A DNA stretch of 64,000 nucleotides from CAZSSM01 sp964609385 (GCA_964609385.1 CAZSSM010000008.1:61630-125629); one strand, 5' to 3'. Shown: positions 18,753-28,120, counted from the first letter of the stretch. Translations and numbers: made by a program. Notes: generated from the letters alone by a model not told the origin.

Positions 18753-19676
18753 TCACTTCGAGGGCGTATCGGATGCCATCCAACGCTTAAGGGTCCGGAG
18801 GTCGTCGCGTAAGGCCTGAACGTTCGCGGCAGCCCCGGACTGCTCGAGATATTCCACATGCAGCGACAGCGGACCATCGAAGGGTGAAGCACGGACCGCT
18901 CGAAAGAACGCGGGGTCGACCTGACCCTCGCCGAGCGGGACGTTGACGGCCTCGCGACCCCGCCAGCGGAAGTCCTTGACGCAGACGGCTCCCACCTGCG
19001 GTTCGATCAAGTTCCAGAGTACCGGCCAAGTCAATCCACCCTCGACGGTGGCATGCCGGATATCGAAGGCCGCGCTGAGTTGTTCGGACGATCGATCGCG
19101 CAGGAGCATCTGGACGTCCCAAACCGACGCCCCGACGAAGTTCGCGCCGGCATGGTTCTGGTAAAGCCCTTGAATGCCCAATTCACCGTTAAGTTCATCC
19201 AATGGATCGAGGATGCGGCGATACTCCCCGATCTGCTCCAAGATGGGTCGGTCGAGGTCATATCGATACCAACGGAGCCGATAGCGCGGTACGCCCAGGT
19301 CGGCAGCGACGCGGAGCACGGTCTCAGCTTGGGGATCTTCGACCCGATTGATGTCGGTGGCCATGATCTCGATGCACAGATCGCGGGTGCGGAGGGCTTC
19401 GACGAGACGGGGAAGTTGCGTAACGGCGTCTTTCGGCTCAATCTGCCCACCGCGACGGACGGTCGCCTCAATGCCGTCAAATCCCAAGTCGGCGATCGTC
19501 TCGGCCAACTCATCGAACGAGAGTTGCTGCACATGCTTGACGAACGCGCAGATCGGGCGATCTGCTCGGGATTCGTCGATGCTCGATCCGCGCGCGTGCT
19601 CGACAGCAAAGCCGCCCGCCGTCGCAAGAGTCCCTGCCAGAAAGCCACGCCTCGTCAGATCTATCGAATTCGCCAT
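18753..19676 (-). CDS. Sugar phosphate isomerase/epimerase-like TIM barrel, Tat-exported
   Basis: A 307-residue protein of the AP endonuclease 2-like (xylose isomerase-like) barrel superfamily. The start at 19676 is preceded by GAGGAGG and followed by a twin-arginine signal, LTRRGFLAGTLATAGG. Barrel motifs include ELAETIADLGFDGIEATVR, QGLYQNHAGANFVGASVWD, AFDIRHATVEGG and SLHVEYLEQSG, supplying likely metal ligands (Glu, His, Asp, Glu). Exported members of this family are frequent in planctomycetes. The substrate is unknown. Confidence 0.85.
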   Translation of the reverse strand: MANSIDLTRRGFLAGTLATAGGFAVEHARGSSIDESRADRPICAFVKHVQQLSFDELAETIADLGFDGIEATVRRGGQIEPKDAVTQLPRLVEALRTRDLCIEIMATDINRVEDPQAETVLRVAADLGVPRYRLRWYRYDLDRPILEQIGEYRRILDPLDELNGELGIQGLYQNHAGANFVGASVWDVQMLLRDRSSEQLSAAFDIRHATVEGGLTWPVLWNLIEPQVGAVCVKDFRWRGREAVNVPLGEGQVDPAFFRAVRASPFDGPLSLHVEYLEQSGAAANVQALRDDLRTLKRWMASDTPSK

Positions 19677-19807
19677 CACGGATACCTCCTCGGAGTCGAT
19701 GCTGGATCCAGGAGCCCCGAACGGCCCGGGGATCACCGAGATCCGGCGCCCCCATCATCCCAGATCATCGCCGAGGAGTCCCGTCGCCATCCGAGTCGTC
19801 ACCCGAT

Positions 19808-20248
19808 TCAATGGAACTGTCGCAGATCCACGCCGAGTAATCCGGCCCGGATCCCATGCCGGTTCAAGATCGAGGTCGACTTCATGACCAAGACGAGGAA
19901 GGGCAAAACTTGGAGCAAGGGAACCATACACAAAGCGAAGAAGACAGAGCAAACTCGCGTCGATCGATGGCAGACCAACTCCGATAGACGGGCCACATCG
20001 ACGACGAAGCAGACCCAAAACACCACATAAGCGCAGACAACGAATACCACGAACGCTTTGAGTGGTTGGTGCCCCTGATTGAACACGAACACGTCGAAGA
20101 GCCCAAACATCAAGTAGACGGCATGAAGCACCAAAAACTCCCAGATGACGCGCCGAGAACATTGGGCAATTTCCAGAAGCCATTCGTGAGTGCTCAGGGC
20201 GATCTCGGACGAGGTCGATGACGACTTCGCTTTCTTCTGGTCAAACAT
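19808..20248 (-). CDS. Small membrane protein, related to the GYF_2 neighbours
   Basis: A 146-residue protein with three hydrophobic segments (around residues 35-60, 65-90 and 100-122). It ends in SILNRHGIRAGLLGVDLRQ. This tail closely matches the end of the 260-residue GYF_2 protein at 21276-22058 (SILKDHGIKVGFLGADMSR), so the two are related although this one lacks a GYF_2 domain. The function is unknown. It is the last of three same-strand genes of this type. Confidence 0.6.
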   Translation of the reverse strand: MFDQKKAKSSSTSSEIALSTHEWLLEIAQCSRRVIWEFLVLHAVYLMFGLFDVFVFNQGHQPLKAFVVFVVCAYVVFWVCFVVDVARLSELVCHRSTRVCSVFFALCMVPLLQVLPFLVLVMKSTSILNRHGIRAGLLGVDLRQFH

Positions 20249-20521
20249 GACGTCAAGCCCTTAGCCCATGTATTCAAGAGATATGACCTATCCCAGGCAA
20301 TCGTCAGCTCCTAAGAATGATCGGTCCTCGCGCTACAAACCATCCTTCGAGCGGAGGGCAAGGTCGAGGTCGTCCAAAGCGATCTCGCCCTCCGCGATCA
20401 GTTCGTGGAAAGCAGTCTCGTCCACCAACTGGTAACTCGCTCCATCAAACGAACAACAATCCAGAGCCGATGCACCAGGACCGATCACCACGTCGAGGCA
20501 TCGTTTTGAGACCAACAAGTG
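20249..20521. other. Intergenic, 273 bp, possibly with a 61-codon frame
   Basis: Between two genes of the small membrane family. A minus-strand frame at 20333-20518 begins with TTG and encodes an acidic 61-residue peptide ending in EIALDDLDLALRSKDGL, which is fairly protein-like. I could not relate it to anything, and there is no ribosome site; it may be a remnant of a third gene. Confidence 0.25.
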
Positions 20522-21202
20522 CTAGCGAGATTCCAACTTCTTGATCTTCGAGTTCGCCACGAGCACACAGATGATGGCGACGAGCGGGATGATCCCGATG
20601 ATCGTCAGCAGGACCGCTGCCACGTTGCCGTAGAGCCTGGAGAAGAAGCGGAACGCGTAGATGAGGTAGACGATCAAGTCGATCAGGCTGAGCAGAAAGA
20701 GGCCTAGGATCAGCCCTACACTGCTCTCATCGACGAGTCGCCAAAACACGCCTAGGACAAAATTGAAGAAGACGGCGGCCATGAGGACGACCCGGATCTG
20801 TTTGACCTTCTCAACATCGACCTTCCGTGAGCGAGTCGACTGCTCGCCGACCGGAGACCTAGGCGCCTGGTAGGCCCGATGCGTCGGCTCGGCGACGGGT
20901 TCGAATAGCTCGTTGCTTGCCGAGTGGGACACCTGGGCCTTCGGAGCCCCGTCCAAGTCGTCCCAGAGCCCCGACGGAGACGGACCCGAAGGCGAGGGCG
21001 CAGGAGAAGGGCTTGATGGTCGAGCCGGCTGGGCTGGAAAGAGGCCCTTAGCCACCCGGGCCGGACACCACTCCGACATTCCTTCCTTCCAAATCAGGTC
21101 GTCCGGACGCAAACGACCCTGATCGGCCAACGCCTTCAACTCGCCCGCGCTGATCGGACCGCCACGCTCACCGTTGATCGCGTAGTACCACTGAGTCGAC
21201 AT
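20522..21202 (-). CDS. GYF_2 (DUF4339) domain membrane protein, copy 1
   Basis: A 226-residue protein. Residues 1-55 are a GYF_2 domain: WYYAINGERGGPISAGELK, then LIWKEGMSEWCPA. A Pro/Ser-rich linker (to about residue 130) follows, containing LWDDLDGAPKAQ. The C-terminal part has three to four predicted helices (LMAAVFFNFVLGVFW; LILGLFLLSLIDLIVYLIYA; VLLTIIGIIPLVAIICVLVA). GYF_2 domains are thought to bind proline-rich partners. The N-terminal half is nearly identical to the next gene upstream. It lacks the HGI-GFLGA tail of its paralogue. Confidence 0.8.
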   Translation of the reverse strand: MSTQWYYAINGERGGPISAGELKALADQGRLRPDDLIWKEGMSEWCPARVAKGLFPAQPARPSSPSPAPSPSGPSPSGLWDDLDGAPKAQVSHSASNELFEPVAEPTHRAYQAPRSPVGEQSTRSRKVDVEKVKQIRVVLMAAVFFNFVLGVFWRLVDESSVGLILGLFLLSLIDLIVYLIYAFRFFSRLYGNVAAVLLTIIGIIPLVAIICVLVANSKIKKLESR

Positions 21203-21275
21203 CGGATCCCTCGATCATTTATCCAAGAGTAAAGATCGCGACACCCCAAACCAAACCGGAAGCGGCTCACGACAA

Positions 21276-22058
21276 TCATCGAAGTCGACTCATGTCTGCA
21301 CCCAAAAAACCAACCTTGATTCCGTGATCTTTAAGGATTGAGTTCGCTTTCGTAACGAGGAGAATCAAGATTATTAGTGAAAGGCAGGGAACAAACAAGC
21401 CAAAAAACATCAGCAATGATGACGGGATTTCATACATAGCAAAACAGAGTCTAAACCAGGAAATCAAAGTCAATATCGACAAGACTAGAACTGAGATGAT
21501 CCAAACGATGGAGACGAGCAAGACGATCAGGGAGAGCCCTTCCGCGGGCTGCTGTATCGATTCGAACACTGTAGCGATGCCCTGAAAGACGATCGTACCT
21601 ATGAAGAAGATCAGAAAAGCGAAGATAACCATACGTTGCGATGAGGCGATCTTGCGGAGTTCCTCACGTGAGAAACGTCCGCTCCCACTCAGTCCGCGCT
21701 CGCTGACCGGGGCCTTGGGCGCCTGGTAGGCCCGATGCGTCGGCTCGGCGACCGGTTCGAACAACTCGTTGCTTGCTGAATGGGACCCTTGGGCCTTCGG
21801 AGCCGAGTCCAAGTCGTCCCAGAGCCCCGACGGAGCCGGACCTGAAGACGCGGGCGGCGGGGAAGGGGATGATGGGCTAGCCGGCCTGGCGGGAAAGAGG
21901 CCTTTGGCCACTCGGGCCGGACGCCACTCCGACATCCCTTCCTTCCAAATCAGGTCGTCTGGACGCAAACGACCCTGATCGGCCAACGCCTTCAACTCGC
22001 CCGCGCTGATCGGACCGCCACGCTCACCGTTGATCGCGTAGTACCACTGAGTCGACAT
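21276..22058 (-). CDS. GYF_2 (DUF4339) domain membrane protein, copy 2
   Basis: A 260-residue paralogue of the downstream gene. Residues 1-120 (GYF_2 domain and linker) match copy 1 almost base for base, including about 27 bp upstream of the ATG. The membrane part differs: helices near residues 142-165, 172-200, 200-215 and 220-240, then the tail SILKDHGIKVGFLGADMSR. That tail is shared with the 146-residue protein at 19808-20248. The two copies probably arose by tandem duplication followed by divergence of the 3' half. The function is unknown. Confidence 0.8.
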   Translation of the reverse strand: MSTQWYYAINGERGGPISAGELKALADQGRLRPDDLIWKEGMSEWRPARVAKGLFPARPASPSSPSPPPASSGPAPSGLWDDLDSAPKAQGSHSASNELFEPVAEPTHRAYQAPKAPVSERGLSGSGRFSREELRKIASSQRMVIFAFLIFFIGTIVFQGIATVFESIQQPAEGLSLIVLLVSIVWIISVLVLSILTLISWFRLCFAMYEIPSSLLMFFGLFVPCLSLIILILLVTKANSILKDHGIKVGFLGADMSRLR

Positions 22059-22732
22059 CGGATCCCTCGATCATTTATCCAAGAGTCGAAACTACCCCAG
22101 CAGGAAGAAACCCACAACCGTTCACACAGGAGGTCGAAGCCAACTCATGCTAGGACCAGCCCGACCCGAAACCCCCTGATTCCCCAGGCCGAGGTCGTCC
22201 CAGCGATCAGAGGGCGAAGACGATTGATCGCGGTCCGCCGCGCCCAGTGGACCGGCCATGACGCTCGTCGGAGAGCGGCCGAACCCTGAGAAAAACCGCT
22301 GGGAAGGAAGGGGAAAACGAGGTCGATCACAGTCGCCAGTAGGTGGGCTGGGCTCTGAGATCCAGGACGAGTCACCGGGGCGAGAATGACCCACATCGTC
22401 CATCGGATCATAGGACCAGCCGTCGATCGGGAAGGAACACGATGTCATCATCGGCCCCCAAGACCACTCCGATGAGTGGAATCCCCGAAAGCCGATCTGA
22501 ACACGAGACACATCCGCCATTCCGATCGAGCTGGCCCCGAGGTCATCAAACCGGTCGGTTTCCCATCGGCACATCGACCAGCAACGGCCCTTGAGGTCGA
22601 TCATTGCGGACGGAAAGCCAGTCTGCCATCGGTATCGACCTCAAGTCGGGTGGACAAACGATTGTCCGAGCACGCAGTTTTCTTCGGAATGCTCCGTTTC
22701 ACATGCGGGTGCGCATTCGCGATGCCAATTCG
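22059..22732. other. Intergenic, 674 bp, possible decayed paralogue
   Basis: No confident gene. On the minus strand, about 22145-22185 reads GIRGFRVGLVLA then stop, and the bases align loosely with the 3' end of the GYF_2 copy 2 gene (both end in an ACTCATG block). A minus-strand frame at 22122-22604 is not convincingly protein-like. I read this tentatively as the eroded remnant of another family member. Confidence 0.25.
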
Positions 22733-23587
22733 TTAGGTGGCGTCCCGGTAGGCCCGGACAATCCGGTCGAGGTAGTCGGCCGGGTCCTCGGCCCAATGTT
22801 CGTCGGAGAAGATCTCGACCTCGATGGCGCCGTCGAAGCCGGTCGCCTCGACCCAGGACCGGATCCGCTGTAGGTCGATGCAGCCTTGGCCCATCAGCGC
22901 CCGATCGTTCAGCATGTCGCGGGTCGGCACCCGCCAATCGCAGACGTGGAAGGCGAAGAGGATCCCCTGCCAACCGGCCAGGGCGATTTCGGTCTCCAAA
23001 TCCGGGTCCCACCAGGTGTGGTAGACATCCAAGGCGATGCCGACGTTCGGATGGTCGAGTTCCTCACAGACCCGACGCGCCTCGGCCATCCGATTGATGC
23101 AGGAACGGTCGGCCGCGTACATCGGGTGCAGCGGCTCGATGGCCAGGAGCACCCCGAGCGATTCGGCCTCGGGCAGGAGGGCGGCGACGCCATCGCGGAC
23201 CATCGCGCGCTGATCGGCCAGGTTCAGGCCCGGAACCGCACCAACGACCAGCACAACCATTGCGGCTCGGAGTTCGGCGGCGGTCTGTAACAGTTGATGG
23301 TTCTCGGCGATCCGATCTGTTCGCGTTGAGGCGTCTTGGGCTGGGAAGAACCCGCCACGCACCAGGGCGGGCACCTCTAGTGCGTGGTCGTCGAGGATCC
23401 GACGTGACTCGGCGACGGAACGTTCCTCTAGGGCATTCGTCCAGACGCTGATGTTCTTGATGCCCCGCGTTGATAATTCGACAGCGGCCGTGGGCAGATC
23501 CCACGCTTTGGTCGTGATCGTATGGATGGCCAGACGATCCATCGACGGCGGGGGGATGTCGACTGGTCCGCTTCCGCTCCGGCTCAT
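22733..23587 (-). CDS. Sugar phosphate isomerase/epimerase-like TIM barrel
   Basis: A 284-residue cytoplasmic barrel protein with no signal peptide. Motifs: MAIEPLHPM-type strand end (LLAIEPLHPMYAADRS), GIALDVYHTWWDP, FAFHVCDWR and GAIEVEIFSDEHW; these give the Glu, Asp, His and Glu metal ligands typical of the family. Its ATG overlaps the stop of the Gfo/Idh/MocA gene by four bases, so it is the last gene of a three-gene operon. With a DapA-like aldolase and an oxidoreductase upstream, it probably works in breakdown of a sugar or sugar-derived compound. Confidence 0.88.
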   Translation of the reverse strand: MSRSGSGPVDIPPPSMDRLAIHTITTKAWDLPTAAVELSTRGIKNISVWTNALEERSVAESRRILDDHALEVPALVRGGFFPAQDASTRTDRIAENHQLLQTAAELRAAMVVLVVGAVPGLNLADQRAMVRDGVAALLPEAESLGVLLAIEPLHPMYAADRSCINRMAEARRVCEELDHPNVGIALDVYHTWWDPDLETEIALAGWQGILFAFHVCDWRVPTRDMLNDRALMGQGCIDLQRIRSWVEATGFDGAIEVEIFSDEHWAEDPADYLDRIVRAYRDAT

Positions 23588-24762
23588 GAGTCAGCCTCGA
23601 TCTCGACCCAGCGACGCTGTCGCCAAGAGGTCAGGCCGGCCTCGGCCAGCTTCACCCCGTCGGCGCCGCGCTGGAAGGTGTAGGGGAATGGCGAGTCCTC
23701 GGCGAGGTGCTTGAGGAACAGCTCCCACTGGGCTTTGAAAGCGTTCTCATAGGTCGTCGCCGAGGGGAGTTGTGACCAGTTCTCGAAGAACCGGATCGGC
23801 TGGGGGATGTCGGGGTTCCAGACCGGTTTGGGCGTCATGGCCAGCGACTGGACCCAGCACTCCCGGAGCCCGGCGACGGCCGAACCCTGCGTACCATCGA
23901 CTTGGACGGTCAGCAGGTCGTCACGACGGACGCGGGTGCACCAGGAACTGTTGAACTGGCAGACGGTGCCGTCGCGGAGCAGGAAGAGGGCATAGGCCGA
24001 GTCGTCGGCGGTGGCCTTGTAGGGTTGGCCGGCCTCGTCGATCCGCTCGGGCAGATCGGTGGCGGCGTGGGCGACCAGCGAGGCGATCGGTCCGAAGGTG
24101 TTGCGGATCAGGTATTCCCAGTGGCAGAACATGTCGACCATGATGCCGCCGCCGTCCTCGTCCCGGTAGTTCCACGAGGGGCGTTGGGCCGGCTGATCGA
24201 GGTCGTGTCCGGTGAAGACCCAGTAGCCGAAGTCACCGCGGACCGAGAGGATTTGGCCGAAGAACCCCTGGTCGCGGAGCATGGCGAGCTTGCGGATCCC
24301 GGGCAGCCAAAGCTTGTCCTGGACCACGCCGTGCTTGACACCAGCGGCCTCGGCGCGTTGGGCGAGCTGGACGGCCTCCGGGGCGTTGGTGGCCAGCGGC
24401 TTCTCACAGTAGACCGCCTTACCACGATCGATGGCGCGGGTAACGATCTCGGGGCGGAGTTGCGTGCTGGAGGCGTCGAAGAACAGCTCGACCGAGTCGT
24501 CGTCCAAGACCGCGTCGAGGTCAGTGACGTAGGGCAGGGCTCGGCCGATCTCGGCCGCGGCGACCGGGCCGGCCAGCCGCTTCAGCTTCGACTCGCTGCG
24601 TCCGACCAAGATCGGCTCGGGGATCAAGCGTGATCCGTCGCTCAGGGCTACGCCGCCCTGTTTGATGATCGCCAGGATCGAGCGGACCAGGTGTTGGTTG
24701 GTCCCCATCCGCCCGGTTACGCCGTTCATGGCCAGCTTGATCGTCTTGGTGGTCGTGGTCAT
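23584..24762 (-). CDS. Gfo/Idh/MocA family oxidoreductase
   Basis: A 392-residue NAD(P)-dependent oxidoreductase. The N-terminus has a dinucleotide-binding strand and glycine loop (KLAMNGVTGRMGTNQH), a variant in which the usual GxGxxG reads NGVTGRMG. The EKPLA motif (VYCEKPLATNAPE) carries the catalytic lysine, and GGIMVDMFCHWEYLI is the substrate domain. The start at 24762 follows AAAGGGA and lies 16 bp after the DapA-like gene. It is the middle gene of the operon; the substrate is likely a polyol or keto-sugar. Confidence 0.88.
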   Translation of the reverse strand: MTTTTKTIKLAMNGVTGRMGTNQHLVRSILAIIKQGGVALSDGSRLIPEPILVGRSESKLKRLAGPVAAAEIGRALPYVTDLDAVLDDDSVELFFDASSTQLRPEIVTRAIDRGKAVYCEKPLATNAPEAVQLAQRAEAAGVKHGVVQDKLWLPGIRKLAMLRDQGFFGQILSVRGDFGYWVFTGHDLDQPAQRPSWNYRDEDGGGIMVDMFCHWEYLIRNTFGPIASLVAHAATDLPERIDEAGQPYKATADDSAYALFLLRDGTVCQFNSSWCTRVRRDDLLTVQVDGTQGSAVAGLRECWVQSLAMTPKPVWNPDIPQPIRFFENWSQLPSATTYENAFKAQWELFLKHLAEDSPFPYTFQRGADGVKLAEAGLTSWRQRRWVEIEADS

Positions 24763-24778
24763 CGGAGCGGGGATCCCT

Positions 24779-25768
24779 TTAGGAAGTGACGGGTTGTGTG
24801 GAGAGGTCGTGCCCGAGCCGTTCGAGTCGATCACGGATCTCTTGGAGGATCACGATGTCCGATTCGGGCCGGATCATCCCTCGAGGATGGGGCGTGTCGG
24901 AACCGATCCAGCCTCGGAGCTTGAGGAACTGCGCGGCGGTATGTTTGTAGGCCGGCACCGGATCGCGGAAGGCGAAGAAGCCGAGATACTGGAGCAGGTC
25001 GTTCAGCTCATAGAAGGCCGAGTCACCCCGAGCCCAGAGGGCATCGCGACGGGCAAACAGGTCCGGTGCCAGGGCGCTAAGGCCCAGCAAATAGTCGCTG
25101 CCGTACATGACCAAGTCGATGGCCAAGTCATTGCCGGTGAGCACGAGGAACTCGGGCCGGACCTCGTCGCGAATGGCCAGGCGCTGCCATTCCTGGACCC
25201 GACTGAGCGAGGAATGTTTGGCCCCGATGCACTCGGGGACGGCCAGCAGTTTGCGGTAGGTCGGCAGATCGTAGATCCGCCCGAACGGGACGAACATCGC
25301 GCCCAACTCGAAGGCGAGGAACTGCCCGGCCACCGAGCCGAATTGGGCGTAGGCCTCGATCAGGGCATCACCCTCTAGGGCGGTCAGGCCATAGGACTGG
25401 AACAGAATCGGGGTCCCGCCGAAGGCACCGATCTGCTCGATCTGCTGGACGTAGGCATCGCGGTTCAAGACATCGCCGGGCTGGTCGTTGACGAACGCAC
25501 CGGCAACGAATTTGCGGGTACCAAGGAGGTCTCTTGTCCGTCTGAGGACTTCGAGTCGCGTCGGCTCATCGATCAGGTTGGCATAGCCGGTGTCCATGTT
25601 GACGGCTGGAATCAAACTCGCCTCAACGGTCCGGGTGATCAAGGTCTCCAGGCCCGACCAGTCGACCTGGCCGTCGGTCGTGAACGGGAGCAGAACCGCT
25701 GACATCCCGGTGATCGTCCGCCGGGGTCGAATCGGTCGGGGGGGAACCATTGTCTCAGGCGGCACCAT
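24779..25768 (-). CDS. Dihydrodipicolinate synthase (DapA) family aldolase/lyase
   Basis: A (beta/alpha)8 barrel of about 330 residues. The Schiff-base lysine is in PECIGAKHSSLSR, and the segment GTPILFQSYGLTALEG corresponds to the tyrosine-bearing region. FLVLTGNDLAIDLVMYGSDYLLG matches the family's late barrel strands. It is the first gene of the operon with the oxidoreductase and the isomerase, so a catabolic aldolase or lyase role is more likely than lysine synthesis. The ATG at 25768 is preferred; a TTG at 25789 extends it by seven codons. Confidence 0.85.
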   Translation of the reverse strand: MVPPETMVPPRPIRPRRTITGMSAVLLPFTTDGQVDWSGLETLITRTVEASLIPAVNMDTGYANLIDEPTRLEVLRRTRDLLGTRKFVAGAFVNDQPGDVLNRDAYVQQIEQIGAFGGTPILFQSYGLTALEGDALIEAYAQFGSVAGQFLAFELGAMFVPFGRIYDLPTYRKLLAVPECIGAKHSSLSRVQEWQRLAIRDEVRPEFLVLTGNDLAIDLVMYGSDYLLGLSALAPDLFARRDALWARGDSAFYELNDLLQYLGFFAFRDPVPAYKHTAAQFLKLRGWIGSDTPHPRGMIRPESDIVILQEIRDRLERLGHDLSTQPVTS

Positions 25769-25789
25769 CGCGAGATCTCGTTTAATCAA

Positions 25790-26237
25790 AAGAGAGACGA
25801 ACCAGTTGAAGAGGGGCGTCCGACCAACCAGACACCCATCCGTTTGTGCGTGTGGCGGTCCGCGACGTCAGAAACGACACCTCCATTGTGCCCGGTCTCG
25901 GTACAAAACTCTCCCGAAATCGCCTCGACGATCCGTCGCGGGAACTTCGATGGGTCCGAACTTTCGGTCATGCAAGACGAAGCTCCCGAGCGAAGGTCGA
26001 TCGCACGCGGCTCGAGATGCTTCGGGTTCACCGTAGGGCGCGTCCCAACGCGATGATTCGCCGCAACGTCTTGTCCCGTCTCAACTTCACTGCGGACAAA
26101 AACCGGCCAATAATGGCGTGGCCTTCATCTCCGCCACAGCGTTCGGCTGATTCTCCCCTGGATGGGGCACTTCCCCCGGTTTCTGCCTTCGTCCGCGCGT
26201 CGACCGATCCGGCCATCGGTCCCAAGGAATCCCCATC
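25790..26237. promoter_or_regulatory. Divergent intergenic region between the DapA-like operon and marR-like gene
   Basis: A 448-bp spacer with no supported gene. Both flanking genes read outward, so it should hold both promoters and, if the MarR-type protein is local, its operator. I did not find a clear palindrome by eye. Confidence 0.4.
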
Positions 26238-26714
26238 ATGCCTTCGAGCAAGTCCCGCTCCCGCCCCTCACTCACCCCGGAGCAGTGTGAATCCGCCCTG
26301 AAGGTCTGCTCCTGCTTCCATTTACGCAAGGCCTCACGGTTGCTAACGCAGTTCTACGACGAGATGCTCCAGCCAACCGGTCTGCGATCGACACAACTAA
26401 TCCTCTTGATGGCTATTGAGGCCGCCGAGAGGCCCACCATCGCCTCCTTGGCGCCCCGATTGGGCATGGACCCCTCGACCTTGAACCGAAACCTCCAGCC
26501 GCTCAAGCGTGACGGCCTGATCGTCAGTCAGCAGGCCACGACCGGGCGAAGGCAACCGCTCAGCCTGACCCCTCAGGGACGACGCAAGATGAACGAAGCG
26601 ATCCCCTACTGGGAGAAGATCCAGGAGGGAATCGGTGAGAAGTTCGGCGAGAAGCGATGGGCCAAGATGCTCAGCACCTTCCAGGAGTTCAACGCCGCCT
26701 CATGGCATGAATGA
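26238..26714 (+). CDS. MarR-family winged helix-turn-helix regulator
   Basis: A 158-residue regulator. Residues 25-55 form the dimerisation helix (CFHLRKASRLLTQFYDEML). The DNA-binding domain follows: LRSTQLILLMAIEAAERPT, then LAPRLGMDPSTLNRNLQPLKRDGLI as recognition region, and the wing QATTGRRQPLSLTPQGRRK. MarR proteins typically repress divergent catabolic or efflux genes in response to a small-molecule ligand. The DapA/Gfo/isomerase operon on the other side of the spacer is the obvious candidate target. Confidence 0.9.
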   Translation: MPSSKSRSRPSLTPEQCESALKVCSCFHLRKASRLLTQFYDEMLQPTGLRSTQLILLMAIEAAERPTIASLAPRLGMDPSTLNRNLQPLKRDGLIVSQQATTGRRQPLSLTPQGRRKMNEAIPYWEKIQEGIGEKFGEKRWAKMLSTFQEFNAASWHE

Positions 26715-27324
26715 GCGGGTCGACGACTCGGACCAACAGACGCATCAGACAAAACTCATACACATTATTATTTGGCAATACTTGACACCGAGTCATCGCC
26801 GATTCGGAGCGGTCGTCCGAATCGAGGCGGTCACCGGATCGGCCTTCCGGTACCAAGGCCGAAAACGCGAAACCCGACCGGAACCAGACCGCAATACAGG
26901 GTACAAGGTGAGATCTATCTCGCTCGGCAATCAATTGATATTCCCGACCATCGGACTCTTCATGTTCTTTAACTATTTTCAATTCCGAAAACCATGAATC
27001 TTCGCCAGCCGCGACGATCGTCCTCAGATCCGGACGACCGTGACCAGCCCTCAACGTTGCATCAACGCAACAAATCAGAGAAAGGCGAAACTGGTTGGGA
27101 ATGGCCCCGCAAAACGTGATGCACAGTGCAAGTGCATCAAAGATCACGACGAATCCTCCTTGATCTCGACGGGTCTGGGACATCGTTGGATCGCTTTCAT
27201 GCTCGAAGACTGTGCATTCTTGATTTTCCACTTTTGTTACGCGCGGATCCGCGGCGGCGTTGTCGTCGAGGATCACTCGGATTCTCCGAGACCGCGTGCC
27301 TCTTCCGATTGGGAGACTGGATCG
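26715..27324. other. Intergenic, 610 bp
   Basis: No supported gene. AT-rich patches occur near 26756-26785 and 26960-27000. The frame of the next gene is open upstream to 27040, but that extension lacks protein-like composition and would push the signal peptide inside the protein. It probably carries the PEP-CTERM gene promoter. Confidence 0.35.
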
Positions 27325-28044
27325 ATGACCCGCATGACTCTCCTGGGCTTGAGCTTGGCCCTGTTGATCGCTGAGGCCGCCACGGCCTCGATCAGCTTCC
27401 AGAGCGACTTCGTCGAGGCCGAGCAGTTCGCAACCCGCTTCAATGACGCCGACCCGGCCGGTTCGATCTATGCCCCGACCGCCGATCAGAACCTGATTGG
27501 GACCGTCGCTACGTTCGAGGACCCCGGTCGCGTCGCCTTCATGCAGAACGCGCCTTACTACGTGATCAACCCCAACTCCTGGGGTTTCAACGGCGCGGAC
27601 TCGGCCTCGATCCTGTTCAACACCGCGATGCAATCGGCCTCGATCGCGGCCCGCGGCACCAGCGAAGGTGATGTCACTGGTCCCAACGCAGCCTTCCCCT
27701 TCGACGGGGGCACGACGCTCAGCGAGGCCGATGCGGTCGTCTACGCCCTCGACATGGCTGGTGAGCGGATCGCTGGCAGCCTTCGCGAGATCGAGAACGT
27801 GGCTCTGCAGGGTCCCGAGAGCGTCGACGCTGAAGTCATCACCTACTCCCAAGCCGAGCTGGGCCAAGAGATCTTCGGTCTCGAGTTCGTCCAACGGGTC
27901 GACGACGCGGACGCCGGCCTCCTCGTCGGTGCCGTCGGCTTCACCACCGTCCCCGAACCGTCGAGTCTGGCCCTGCTCGGTCTCGGGGCCGCCGGCCTGA
28001 TCGCCCGACTGGTTCGCCGTCAACGGAACGCCAGCAACGCCTGA
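27325..28044 (+). CDS. PEP-CTERM sorting domain protein
   Basis: A 239-residue exported protein. Residues 1-22 are a signal peptide (MTLLGLSLALLIAEAATAS). The C-terminus has the full PEP-CTERM signal: VPEPSSLALLGLGAAGLIA followed by a basic tail (RLVRRQR), recognised by exosortase systems. The middle part is mostly beta-rich and I recognise no enzyme domain. No exosortase gene is in the window. The start at 27325 puts the signal peptide at the N-terminus. Confidence 0.85.
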   Translation: MTRMTLLGLSLALLIAEAATASISFQSDFVEAEQFATRFNDADPAGSIYAPTADQNLIGTVATFEDPGRVAFMQNAPYYVINPNSWGFNGADSASILFNTAMQSASIAARGTSEGDVTGPNAAFPFDGGTTLSEADAVVYALDMAGERIAGSLREIENVALQGPESVDAEVITYSQAELGQEIFGLEFVQRVDDADAGLLVGAVGFTTVPEPSSLALLGLGAAGLIARLVRRQRNASNA

Positions 28045-28085
28045 TCGCTTCCGTTGACAACCTCGCTGTGGTGGGAAGGTGAGCG

Positions 28086-28120
28086 GCGTGGATGGCCCTC
28101 GGAATGAGCGTCATCCACGT
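28086..28120 (+). terminator. Likely intrinsic terminator of the PEP-CTERM gene
   Basis: GCGTGGATG (28086-28094) pairs with CATCCACGT (28112-28120), 9 bp with one G-U, loop of 17 bases. A T-rich stretch, CGCTTTAATTATTTATTT, follows. It sits about 40 bp after the stop codon. Confidence 0.5.

Noticed and set aside
26689..28023. 444-codon minus-strand frame
   Set aside because: It overlaps the PEP-CTERM gene and the 3' end of the MarR gene in antisense; composition is an artefact of high GC.
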